A stretch of 64,000 nt of DNA, from NCBI GenBank assembly GCA_032719365.1, contig CM064870.1:40518194-40582193 (forward strand), in the 5' to 3' direction. The notes beneath the pieces are model-generated. The model had not been told where the DNA came from. It worked only from the letters and a program-made list of their open reading frames with translations, and ran no database searches. Positions within the stretch are counted from its first letter, which is position 1, and each line of letters starts with the position of its first letter. Position numbers and translations under genes: made by a program. Source of the DNA: Prinsepia uniflora. Its lineage: Eukaryota; Streptophyta; Magnoliopsida; Rosales; Rosaceae. Positions 11,438-22,830 of the stretch are shown in pieces.

Positions 11438-14165
11438 GTATCAGAGCATGTTTTGCTCGTGGAGTACGCGCATGTCGAGGATGTGATGTCTCCGAAGTCG
11501 TAACAGCCCGTCATCAACCTGGTAGTTAGGGCATTAGTACGAGGATTCAGTATAAGCGAACCTTAAGTTAGACGGTGTTTGGCACGTAGTACGATAGTTT
11601 GAGGTTCGATTGGCATGGAATGCCACGTGTTTCGAAGTTTGATCCCTAGGAGGATCAGTGTTGGTGTGAATCTAATGGATTAGAGCCGTAGTGTTACAGG
11701 TAGATAGGACTATGCCGACTGGTAGACACAGTACGACGACTTGAGAGTCGTGACCGCTCGACAGTGGGTCGTATCGGATAGAGGATGTACGGAGTCATAC
11801 CAGGGTGGTTAGAGGTTAGGGTCGCCCGGTTTACGATGACCCTGGACGACTACACTCACAACGGTTGGGAAAAAGGAACGTGTGATTCTTTTTGGGGCAG
11901 TGATGCCATGTTTCAGTGTGTTGAATCCCTGAGGGATGTCGACTGGCAGTGGACTCCCGGATTAGTTGTGGTGTGACACGATAGGATGCGATTGTGTAGG
12001 TAACGCTTGTGCAGTATTGGAGTATGATGACTCTTCGTAGTCGAGATCGAGGGATTGGTCAGGATGGTAGAGCTGCAGTGGGCAGCCGGGTTGGTGATAA
12101 CCCTGGTTAGCGATTGATTGGACAAGTTACCAGGAGTGTGATACTTGTGATCGGATCCAGAGGTGGACCGATCGGTGGATGTTGCATGTGGAGTGGTTGG
12201 TACAGGCGGTGAGTCTACCGCATGGATTTGGAGTCTCGATAGCAGAGTGTTGCTGACATTGGTCTGTACGAGGTTGTGGCAGACGCTGCTATCGATGGAT
12301 GTGATCGAGTCTTATCGAGTTGAATAGACTCAGGTTGCCATGACGATTGTGACGATAGGCTTCGTCAGTCGTGACGATGATACGAGGTGCGTGAGTGATG
12401 AACAGTACGAGCAGTGATTCTGGATTCGACTCGGTGACGGCTGAGTCCGATCGCAGAATGAGATGCTGACGTTGGGTGTTGGCACACTTTCCACGTTACC
12501 TCTGTGAGGTGAATGTGACGAGTAGGATATACCTAGATGAGTGGGGCAAAGAGGATCCTGAGTGGCTCAGTGCGAGGTATGGGGAGTACTTGGTATGGAG
12601 ACCAGTTTCCCCAGTGATGGAGATCAGTTTCCTCAGTGATGGAGACCAGTTTCCCAGTGATGGAGACCAGTTCCCCAGTAATGGAGACTAGTTCCCCCAG
12701 TGCTGCGAGATTGAGTCGTGAGGGTGTACTCATAAGTTGTAACTTTTGAAACGTGAGATCCAGGTACGAGTGGAGGACGTAAGTGACGCCTTATGAAGGA
12801 AAGGTTGATTGGACATATATTGTGGTATGCAGAGTTTTGGCTGTAGATCACAGCAGGAGTCTGTTGTGACTCTTCAGCTAAGCGGTACATCCGATTAGGA
12901 TGACTGGACATCCTTATTGGATGTGGATATACGGTAGTAAATGGATAGGCGAATTGGAGGTTACGAACGCGTGGATGATGTCCAGTTGAACTGTGGACTT
13001 GAGAGTCCATTACGAATTGGTTTTGGTTGACCACGGTTGACCATACCTCCTGAGTTGAAGACATGGCACTTGTTTTCCTAGAGGACGTGAGAATGTTCGG
13101 GTGATGGGTGAGCTCCGTATTTGGAAGAGAAGCATGTTTCCAACGTGATTGGAACTTCGGAATCACGAGAGGTTGTAGTCGAGATGATGACATCAAAGTC
13201 CTTTCGACGATAACATCAAATCTCATCATCTTGGATTCGTTCCTAGGTGGAACGACGAGGAATGTTGTGACAGTTAGGAATCGGTATGTCGGGTTGAGAG
13301 TGCCCGAGAATACGAGTGCGTTGTAGTTTGGATAGAGTCCTAGATGGACATGAGTGACGATCGGATCAGATCCGATGTGATATTTTGGAGACTCACCTGA
13401 ATTTAGATGACAAGTGGAATCACTGAGTTATGCCAGATACAATACGAGGACTCGATAACGAGTCGAGATCAGAGTAGCGCAGCGAAGCACAATGGAGCCG
13501 GAGTTACCGGCTGGTCACTACAGATGTGACCTGTGAGGGTAATGGATGGATAGTTATCCGATGCGTTCAGATCGTCTTGGTTGATGGGACTCTCAGAAGA
13601 GTCAGTCGGGCATAGGAAATTGAGAGAGTTGACTTGTACGAGTAGTTAGAGTCAGTTTGGGCATAGGTCTGAGGATGACCTATGAGATGGGGTTCGTGCC
13701 ATTGTGATGGCAGGATCTGTAGGATGTTGTCCGATCAGATGCTGAGCAGGATGCCAGCTTGGCTGTGATAGCCTTTGTGGGGATGTGTTTTCAGCCTAAC
13801 GACTATCAGATGGAACTTGTCAGGGTGCTAGACTAAAAAGTCGTTTAGTTATCAGAGTGGTGTTGCTTACCTGTCAAAATGACTGACAGGCGAGATCGAC
13901 GAGTGCCGACATGTTGTCTCGAGTGAGACACATGAGCAGACGTGTAGTTATAGAAAATGAATTGGCGCTTTGGAGGCTCTGATGACGGTACGTACCGAGG
14001 ACGATACCGTTGAGCACGGTATATGTGTTGGACGTGTACTGCTACACGAGTATTCTCGTGTGGGTGCAACTATCCGTTTCGAGGAATAAGGTTGGATTCC
14101 ACAATTTTGTTGACGAATCGGGTGAATTTGAATTTCGAGGACAAAATTCTTTAAGGGGGGAAGTT
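11438..14165 (+). other. Internal region of the large-LTR element, no coding capacity seen
   Basis: Composition differs from the AT-rich neighbours: short GATG, CGAG and GTTG words recur and A/T tracts are few. The longest frames are under 200 codons and match nothing I recognise. It could be a rapidly evolving filler or a conserved packaging sequence. Confidence 0.6.
12599..12705 (+). repeat. Short tandem repeat, about 22 bp x 5
   Basis: Five imperfect copies of a unit built on GGAGACCAGTTTCCCCAGTGAT follow one another inside the internal region. Copies differ by single substitutions and one-base length changes. Confidence 0.85.
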
Positions 14166-15826
14166 TGTGATGACCCGTCCCGAATTAACGGGATTAATTA
14201 AGAGTTAATGATGGATTAGCAAGACGAATCGGAGATTGGACGAGGATTAGCGGACGTTCGGGCGAAATGACGATTTTGCCCCTAGAATGGGCAAATCATT
14301 GAATTTTCGTTTCGGCGGTCAATTGGACTTTGGCCAATGACTGTGACGTAGTTCGTGACGTCACGAGTTCATAGACAGGTGGCACACTAGATTCCGACGT
14401 CCGAGGGAAAAGTTATGACGTTCGGAAGTTCGAGGGCAATTTGGTAATTTGGGCCAAAAGTTGACTTTTGACCCGGAAAGTCCGATGGCCGAGGGTAGGC
14501 GGCACGTCGAATTCGGACGTTTGACGGAGAAGTTAAGGTTCACGGAAGTACGAAAGTACAATTGCATGATTTACGAGACGAGGAACTTTTGGACTTAAGT
14601 GGGCCCAGATGTTTTGGGGCAGGCCCAATGGATGAATGACACTTGGCATCCATCCATTGCCCGCCCAAATTGATTCATGCATCCCCCCTTTCTTTGTTTC
14701 TGCAAACCAAACCAAAACCAAACCCGATCAAACCATCACCCTAAATCCAACCCTTCAACCCTGTGATCATGACTGAGACCAGAGAGTGAGAGAGAGGTTG
14801 AGGAGGCAGAGTACGGTAGCTGGGTGCTTTCTGGGCTGCCGTACATGGCTGTGAAGGCCATGAAGAACCCGATTGCACGGTTAGGCCCATTTTTCCATAT
14901 ATTTCCATTTGAGCATTATGATTAGTTTTGGATGATTAGGGGATGATTATTAGGTCCCTAGGATGTTTCTAAGTTGTTTTGGAAGGGGGTTCACGGCTGA
15001 GAAAGCCCTGGCAAAAACTTGGGACCATTGAACCGTGTGGTTCAAAATCAAGCCATGGGTTTTAGGTGTTTTTGGATGAGTTTAAGGATTGGGAATGATA
15101 GAAAACATCAAAATAGGAAGAAAGGAATCAAAAAGGAGTGGATTGGACGAAAAATGGGGGAGGAGGATAGCCGGACCGGTCACGCTGGTCTAGCTGGACC
15201 AAATTGCACAGAAAACCGGTTCAGATCGGTCGATCGCGTGGAGAAGACAATGAACAGTCTTGGCGCTTGAGGCCCACGTGTAGGACCGTTCTTGGGCGTG
15301 TGAGGGCGCGTGCTCACTCTTTTGGGGATGTGTTCAACACACAAAACCTTCTATTCGATGTCATGAACATTTTGGTACTGATTTCGTGTCAATCGGACAT
15401 CATTTCGATATAGTTCAGGACGTCCGAAGGTTTAGGTTCGGGTTTAAAAATAGTTAGAAAATCCAGAAAATTATGGGACTTCAATGAGAGGTTAATGAGG
15501 CTATTAGTAACCCTCTAAATGAATTTGGACAGGTTCGGGAATCCCGGAGGCGACGATTGACCCGGGAGACGTTTATGGCATGCGTATCGAGGCGCGGCTT
15601 CGGACGGTCTGCGAGTGGACCCTTCTCTCGAAATTGATGCATGCATAAATGTTTTATAATTTTTTTAATATATTTTTTGTGATGCCTTGAGTGCATTTGT
15701 TTGTGGTAGCTTAGGATCGACATAATTGCACGTATTTTGAGGTTTTCGGCTTTATGTCGTACCTTTGCATACCATGTTTTCGATGACGGTTTAATAAATG
15801 GATTTTTTATTTGGAAACATGAAATT

Positions 15827-16310
15827 GGGCCCGATACCCATTTGATTTACAAACTCTCGGACTTGGAGTCCATTTGATTTGACGAGGAATCGGACCTAGG
15901 GTCCATTTGAGCCATACGATCGGACTGAGGGTCCAGTTGGTTTACGATTTGGGTTTGAGGCCTAGTTAGTGGTACTATCGGGCTTGATGCCCCGTTGATT
16001 TATGAGATCGGGCATGTGACCCATTTAGTTGAGATATCGGGCCTAAGGCCCGGTTGGTTGTGAAATCGGACGTGAGGTCCTGTTGGGTTATGGTTGTTGG
16101 GTTATGGTTTCGGGCTTAGGGCCCAGTTAGTCGTGATATCGGGCTTGGGGCCCTGTTGAATGTAACCTCGGCCTTGAGTCCCAGTTCAGTTTATGAAATG
16201 AGTATGCGGGCATGAGACCCTGTTGAACTGAGGATTTAGGCCGAGGCCTATGAAATAGATTTGAATCGGATTCGAGGAATCCCGTTGAGATGAATCGGGT
16301 TTGAGACCCA
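15827..16310 (+). repeat. Array of about 16 mini-hairpins with changing, compensated arms
   Basis: Every 30-40 bases there is a 4-bp (sometimes longer) inverted repeat with a loop of about 5 nt. Arms seen include GGAC/GTCC (15859, 15892, 15922, 16068), GGGC/GCCC (15980, 16039, 16112, 16141), GGGT/ACCC (near 16297), GGATTC/GAATCC (near 16268) and AGGCC/GGCCT (near 16238). Spacers share GTTG and ATTTGA words. A few units have a C-A or G-T opposition, as expected after cytosine deamination. More units follow at 16750-16990. Confidence 0.85.
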
Positions 16311-17276
16311 GTTGAAATGTGTTTTGAGAAAGAAAGAAAGAGAATTGAAAATGATATTCAACCCTCCATATTGATTATATGGTCTCCTCCAGACGTCGAT
16401 CTGGATAGTCACGATCCACATACCAGAGTGGGTATCCCCATAGGGATCCCGTTCCAAGAGTGGTGGTTACTTATTATGTTGTTGTCCCAGACCAGATTTC
16501 GGAGAGATATGTGGACTAGATCCAGAGAGAGAGCTCAGACTAGATCCAGAGATTGAGCCTCCCAGATGTAGATTCCTGGGAGAAGACTCGGAGTGAGAGC
16601 CCGAGTAGTGTGCACACTAGATAGATTGATGTCATCGTGACTATATCGGGGATGTGATCCCTAGGGGCTGTGTGCCCCGAGTTGGCATCTTCTCCGGAAG
16701 TGCCTAGGATGGGTTATACGTATGTTGATACGTATATGGTTTTTAAGAAAAGTGATTTAAGGGTGGAGGCCCTGTGTATTATGATTTAGAAAGTGATTTG
16801 GGGCGGAGACCCCGTATTCGATGTCTTAGAAATGATTTGGGGGCGGAGACCCCGTACTTGATGTTTTAGTATTTCACTGAGAACGGATTTGGGCTGAGTT
16901 CCCACATGTTATGGTTGATGGTTTTCGAGTTGTGATTTCGGGTCGAGGACCCAATTGGATTTATGGGTCATTACGGTTTATGGGGCCGAGCATGAACCCT
17001 TGAAAGGTTTTTTAAATATTTGACAATGGTTTTTATGAACATTTGATAAATGGTTTGAATGCGTGCATATGATTTTAATGAAGGGCATCAATGTGTTTAT
17101 GTGAAAATGTTTTTAATAAAATATTGTTTTGTCCACTCACGACCTTTAATGTTTTAATGCCCTTCAGGTTGATAGCGGATGCGGGCTGTAGCAGAGACGA
17201 GACATCACTCCCCTTCTTCTACGATCCTGACGCACTCTGATAGCCTCGACGAGGGATAGAGATGGAATTCTCCCTG

Positions 17277-17297
17277 GTCTGACACTTCGTGTCAGAC
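17277..17297 (+). repeat. Perfect 9-bp hairpin near the LTR 3' end
   Basis: GTCTGACAC, loop TTC, then GTGTCAGAC, about 53 bases before the LTR end. It is identical at 25655-25675 and 61894-61914 and nearly intact on the minus strand at 60677-60697. Confidence 0.9.
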
Positions 17298-17350
17298 GGG
17301 ATCAGGCGGGTCCCACGTTAATCCCGAGGGATTTGGGACCCGTCCTGACA

Positions 17351-17538
17351 GGTGTACTATTTACTTTGAGTATGAATCATGTGCTTTAGTAATTCAGAGT
17401 ATACATTGATTGTTGCTTATGAAATTTTGAGTATTGAGTTCTAACTTTAATTTCCGAATATTTTCTAGGATTGAGGTTAGATTAGACATACTCGTTTAAA
17501 TTTTGATGACAAAGTTTTTTTTTTTAAGAAGGGTAGGT
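17351..17538 (+). other. 3' internal end of a gypsy element with PPT
   Basis: A short stretch ending in a T-tract and AAGAAGGGTAGG, a purine tract directly before the LTR starting at 17539. It is the flank into which the large-LTR element inserted. No frame is preserved. Confidence 0.55.
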
Positions 17539-17865
17539 TGTAACAGCCAGGACTTTCAAGACGACGAAAATTACAATTTTACCCCTGAAGTCAAATGGTA
17601 GACTTTCTAGCCTAGATGGCTCTTGGAGGTTTCATAAAAATCGTTGCAAAGGTCTCAATCTCCTGTGTAAGTTGGCAGGCGGCACGCCAAAAATTGAATT
17701 CGGACGGATTCGTTCTAAGTCTAGATTATATAAGGGCTTTACGGTAAAATGGTTAGAAGGGTAGTTTGGTAATTTTTCCTTAGGATATTTTTTTTGTTAT
17801 GGATGGTCAAGATAGAGACAAGTGTCCCTTATCCCTTATGACATTGTGCACCGACTTGCACCTTT

Positions 17866-17866
<1 letters not shown>

Positions 17867-17913
<47 letters not shown>

Positions 17914-17932
17914 CGTGCGTATGTATGTATTT
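17867..17932 (+). repeat. (GT)n microsatellite with GC/AT variants
   Basis: About 20 GT units run into GTGC and GTAT tetranucleotide variants at the right end. Confidence 0.95.
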
Positions 17933-18971
17933 GTGTTTGATTATTAGGGGTGTGTGTGTGGGTGCTTTTGCAGTTTGACTAAAAAAAGAAACTGAAGAGG
18001 GAGAGAAGCAAAAGAGAAGAGAGAAGAGTAAAAAGATAGAGAGGAAGAGAAAACAGGAAGACGAAGACAGTGTCGAACTCAGATTGAGAGGAAGAGAGAG
18101 ACGGTTACCCGAGAAGGATTTTCAAGTATGGAAGTGTTCAACCCGTTTTTGAATTGAAACCTTGAAACCAAGACCCCATGCAACATCCTTGAGTTTCTGC
18201 GACCTTAACAAAGCTTTGGTTCTTGAGTTTGGATGTCAAAACAACCCAGAAACCGAGGAGAAGTTTTGGCCGAAAGTGGAAGTTTGGGCGACGAGTTTGG
18301 GTAAACTTTCTTCAAGTTTTTAATATATATATATATAGATATATATCTATTCCTAAGCAAATATTGAGTATTTTGAATGAATTGGAAATGAAAAAGGACT
18401 TAAAACAAAGGATCTAAGATCGGGTCGGGTCGCCAGGTAGGGCGACCCAAAAATTAGAGGAAACAGGTAGACAAGATGACGAATAGTGTCTGGTGGCGTG
18501 TGGGGGCCCGTTCCAGGGAATCTAAGGATAAGGACAACATGTTTTTCACTCCTTTCGATATTATGAACATTTTGGCGCAGGTTTCTAGGCAATTGGACAC
18601 CATTTCAAGGGTAGTTTTAAGTGTCTGAATCGTGTAATTAACGTTTAAAAATTAATATTTAATTCCCGAAAGTTAGGGTTATGCCAGGAGGTTACCTGAG
18701 GGTTTGGGAGACCTTAATAACCTCATATTGTAATTTTGGACATGAGATGGAGCTCCCGGAGTAGGCGAGGAACGTCCGGAACGCGAATAAACGACAAATA
18801 TGCATAAACGACAAATATGCATTGTGAGTGGACGATTTATTTTATTAAAATATCATGCCTGCATATTTATATGTTTAAAGTATTTTATTATGTCTTTGTG
18901 GTGATATTTGAGTGATTGGGTATTTTATACGATTTTCGATGATTAATCAATTATTGTTTTATTGCGTGTTT

Positions 18972-19785
18972 TGATAGGCACCTAATTGATCTTTTTTTAT
19001 ATTAATTTCCTTTATGTTTTACTTTGTTTTATAGGATTAATAATTAAGTTATATAAATAATAATTAATAACTAAGTATTCATTTGCAGACCCAAAGCTTT
19101 TCTCGTAAGCCCATAAATCCCATTGCATAGAAGCCCACTCCAGTCCAAGTGTCTCACTAAAGAGTGCCCAATCACTTCGTATCCATAGGGTGTCCCGAAG
19201 AGAAAAACTGTAACACGACATCTTTCCCTTGTAGTTATCTTTTGTGCTTGAATATCTTGGTTTATGGCTTAACTTCTAATAATATCCTTGGTTTTATGCT
19301 TTGTAATAATTTCAATAATCTTCCATGTGTTCTAATATTTTAGTTTTTTTATTCTTTCATGTAAGTACTTAATATTTAACTAGATAAAGGAGTGTCTCCA
19401 AGTTTAGATCACTGAAAGTGCGGCGTGATTGTCTCTCTGCACGTACTTAAGAATATGCAACATCTCGTATAACTAAGGTTATAAAATTTTGTAGGTTTGA
19501 AGTTGATATAATTCATGAATGAGTAAGGCATAAAGAATGAGTTGACCATGTAAATAATAAATTAGGTTAAATTAGATAAGATTAGATTAGGTTAGTTAAT
19601 CACATAGGATAATAGAAACAATCAAACAATAATCATGCATAGGTACCCTCAATCTCCAGTTAAGAACGAACCCTACTTATCAATGCTACAATCGACAAAA
19701 AAAAAAAGGTTTTAATTTTCATATGTTTTGATTAAGTGTTGAGTGTGACTTTGTGATTACTTTAATATTTAGTTTTAGCGTATCA
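18972..19785 (+). repeat. 5' LTR of Athila-2
   Basis: Matches the 3' LTR halves at 22189-22830 and 25730-26001 over most of its length. It lacks a stretch present at about 22244-22325, so one LTR has an internal length change of roughly 80 bases. Confidence 0.85.
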
Positions 19786-20112
19786 ATTTTTGGCCTCGTT
19801 GCCAAGGATTGAAAAATATCTTGTATGATTTCGTTTGCGTAAATATGTTTATAATGTAAATATCATACGTGTTCATAAATACCATACTTGTTTATAAATA
19901 CCATATTTGACTTCCCTTACTTGTAAATATCCTCAGTTTGTTATGTATATTTTTTTCTATATCTTGTCCTTTCTTCATGTACATATTCTCACCTAACTCT
20001 CTTGAAGGAACAATCTATATATAATTCACTTAATCTAAGGTCAATGAATTAGACTTGGGGACGCCCTAGTCAAGGAGATAGCACATGAACTTGACCTTCG
20101 AATTCAAGATGG

Positions 20113-20270
20113 ATTTACGCCTTACCTAGAGGCAATCGGAGAGCACGATGTGGAGTTTGACACAGTGCATAGGCCTCACACCAAATGAGTTGATTGAAGC
20201 ACTTTGTCTAGGTTAAAGACGTTAAATTCAATCGCTTATTGGGAGGCAACCCAATGGAGGGGTCTACAAC
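20113..20270 (+). pseudogene. C-terminal remnant of Athila pol
   Basis: About 75 bases translate to a stretch resembling the last residues of the Athila-1 polyprotein (EAIGEHDVE at the C-terminus), followed by the same TTGGGAGGCAACCCAATG downstream word as at 7668. Leader sequence joins it directly, marking the right edge of the gag-pol deletion. Confidence 0.8.
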
Positions 20271-22188
20271 AGATTTTCATTTTCTTCCCTTATCTTTTAA
20301 TTTCATTTGCTTTTATTTTCTTAGTTGTTTTCATAAAACTCTCTCTCATACTTGATTCTATACTTTTACTTTCATATATTGAGGACAATGATAGATTTAA
20401 GTGTGGGGGAGGGGTTTAGAATTTTGTGGCTATATTTAAAAAAAAATGTTTTTTAAAAAAATGGTTTTCAAACGTTTAAAAAAAAATTGTTTTAAAAAAA
20501 TCATTAAAAAAATTTTGTTTTCAAAATAAAATAAAAATAATTTCATAAGAAAAAAACAAAAAAAACAAAAATTTGTGTGTTTTATGTTTTTGTTTTCAAG
20601 AGTTTTAGGATGCCCTTACCTAGTCAATGATGAATTAGAACAAACAAGCATATTAGAGTGTTTGCATATCACTTTGTTGGAATTATTGTTCTAATTGAGA
20701 TATTTTGAGTGTTATAACTTGTAGTAGATATAGTTTGTAAAACTTGATACAGAATTCGCATGTTAGAATTGAGTTTTGAATCATAATAACCTATGTGAGC
20801 TTTTGATCTATATGTTTTTTATTTCTTGAGTGGAAATCATTTATAGCTTAAACATGTCTCATACGATTACTTGTAATAGCTTTAATGAACTAGAGATTGC
20901 TAGAACTTATTCATGTCAATTTTCAAAGCTTATAGTCAATACATACTTTTATTGTGGATATGATTGAAGGCACCTAGTTTTCCCACCATTTTTCCAAATA
21001 GCCATGTGTCCCTTTTTTTTGTGCACACGAGTTGCGACACCCCTAGTTAGCCCATTTAAACCCATGTTTAGCCTTTTCTTCCTTCACCATGCATATCTAA
21101 ACTCTTAGCCTAGTAAAGGTATCCTTGCCCTTTTTCTAAGGACTTGGTTGAAGATTTCAAAGCTAGCATACAAGAAGATGGCATGAAGATGTTCTATTCA
21201 AGGTGATGATATGTATATAGGAATAGGTTTTTCCAAATTAATTGATGTATAGTGTGATTTCCGAAATAAAAGAACAAAAAAGAAATTAAAAAAAAAAGAT
21301 TAAAAAAAAGGTGACAAAGAATAAAGAAAAATAAAAAATAAAAGAGTTTGAGAGCAAAGAAAGTGTTTAAAAATAAAAGAAAATATTTATCTCTCTGGCA
21401 ATATATTTTGAATGTAAGTTTTTGGATTGATTACAAGATGACATTTGGCTCCCATTCTTCCCACATGCTCTTGGTGACGTTTTGGAAGAAGATGTGCTCG
21501 TAATTGATTAATGTTTTGGTGCCACGACTAAGTCTTTGGAAAGTTCTTTACCACCACCTATCCAAAAAACCGAATTCCTTAGCCCTAGTCCCATTACAAC
21601 TTCTAAGTAAAGACCTTTATGATCCATGAGATTAGTAGTTTTTGATCTGTTGAGTAAGTTGTGCAAGTAATTCATTCTATTCATGTGGTATTGTTTAAGT
21701 GCTTTTATTGTTGATATATGTGAACTATTCTTTCACTTATCATTGAGTGATACCTTATTTCAAGAGTGAACAGATTATGAGTGCATCCATTGTGAGGTGA
21801 TCTTAACTTGTTCGACGCATGCACAGACTTAATTTCACCAATGTTTTCTCTAATTCTTACTTGTTCATGGCATGATTGTATCTTTATTATCTCCTGAATT
21901 CCCTATGCATATTTGTTACATATCATAATGCCATCTACTTATAATAATTTCTGAAACATTTAGTTCAGGGCTTTAGAGTTGTTTTTACTAAAAAAAAATG
22001 TGTTTTTGAGTCTTTGTTTGTTTTATCATAATGCCATCAATCTGGGTTTAGTTGTGATAAAATCAAATTAGGGCTTAGTTGTTTTAAAATTAGTGTTTCA
22101 AAGAAAACAAAAAACTTGTTGTCAATTCTTTGTTGTTTCTTTTGTTTTGATTTGCTACCGACTAGCAAAGTTCAAGTGTGGAAGAATT
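20271..22188 (+). other. Athila-2 3' non-coding region
   Basis: Corresponds in order and short motifs to 7680-9583 of Athila-1: GAGGACAATG and GTGTGGGGGA near 20380-20410, A-rich tracts (20440-20580, 21260-21350), then TTCAAGTGTGGAAGA as a decayed PPT before the 3' LTR. No gene seen. Confidence 0.7.
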
Positions 22189-22830
22189 TGATAAGCACCT
22201 AATTGAACATCTTTTATATTAATTTCCTTTATGTTTTACTTTGTTCGGACCTTAATTATAATCATTCTATCTCCTTTTGCACCTTTCATATATTAATTAC
22301 TAGAATTGATAAATTAGTAACTAATGATAGGATTAATAATTAAGTTATATAAATAATAATTAATAACTAAATATTCATTTGCAAGCCCAAGGCCCTTCTC
22401 GTAAGACCATAAATCCCATTGCACAAAAGCCCACTCCACTCAAAGTGCCTAACCAAAGAGTACACAATCACTTCGTATCCATAGGGTGTCTCGGAGAGAA
22501 AAAGTGTAGCACAACCATTTTATGTTGTAGTTATCTTTTGTGCTTGAATATCTTGGTTTATGGATTGACTTCTAATAATATCCTTGGTTTTATGCTTTAT
22601 AATAATTTCAATAATTTTTCATGTGTTTTAATATTTTAGTTTTTGTTATTCTTGCATGTTGGTACTTAATGCTTAACTAGATAGAGGAGTGCCTCCAAGT
22701 TTAGATCATTAAAAGTGCGGTGTAATTGTCTCACTGCACGTACTTAAGAATATGCAACATCTCGTATAACTAAGGTTATAAAATTTCGTAGGTTTGAAGT
22801 TGATATAATTCATGAATGAGTAAAGAATAA

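Larger units (their letters stand above)
11438..17350 (+). mobile_element. Non-coding large-LTR gypsy-like element (LARD type), 5' end outside window
   Basis: The internal region (11438-14165) begins with GTATCAGAGC, the remainder of a TGGTATCAGAGC initiator-tRNA-Met primer site interrupted by Athila-1. It ends in a PPT (TTAAGGGGGGAAG at 14151-14163) directly before an LTR that starts TGTGATGACCCG. The words ATTTCGAGGACAAAATTCT just before the PPT are the usual 3' internal end of plant chromoviruses. No retroviral domain can be read in the 2.7-kb interior, so the element looks non-autonomous. The 5' LTR should lie upstream of Athila-1. Confidence 0.75.
14166..17350 (+). repeat. 3' LTR of the large-LTR element (3185 bp, family A)
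   Basis: Begins TGTGATGACCCG right after the PPT and ends GGGACCCGTCCTGACA. Its two ends are themselves imperfectly inverted (GACCCGTCCC against GGGACCCGTC). Inside are a 15827-16310 array of mini-hairpins, further hairpin units at about 16750-16990, and a perfect hairpin at 17277-17297. The same family appears in short form at 61386-61967. Confidence 0.85.

Noticed and set aside
12633..13229. 198-codon minus-strand frame
   Set aside because: Lies in the non-coding interior of the large-LTR element, includes translation of the 22-bp tandem repeat, and shows no recognisable domain.
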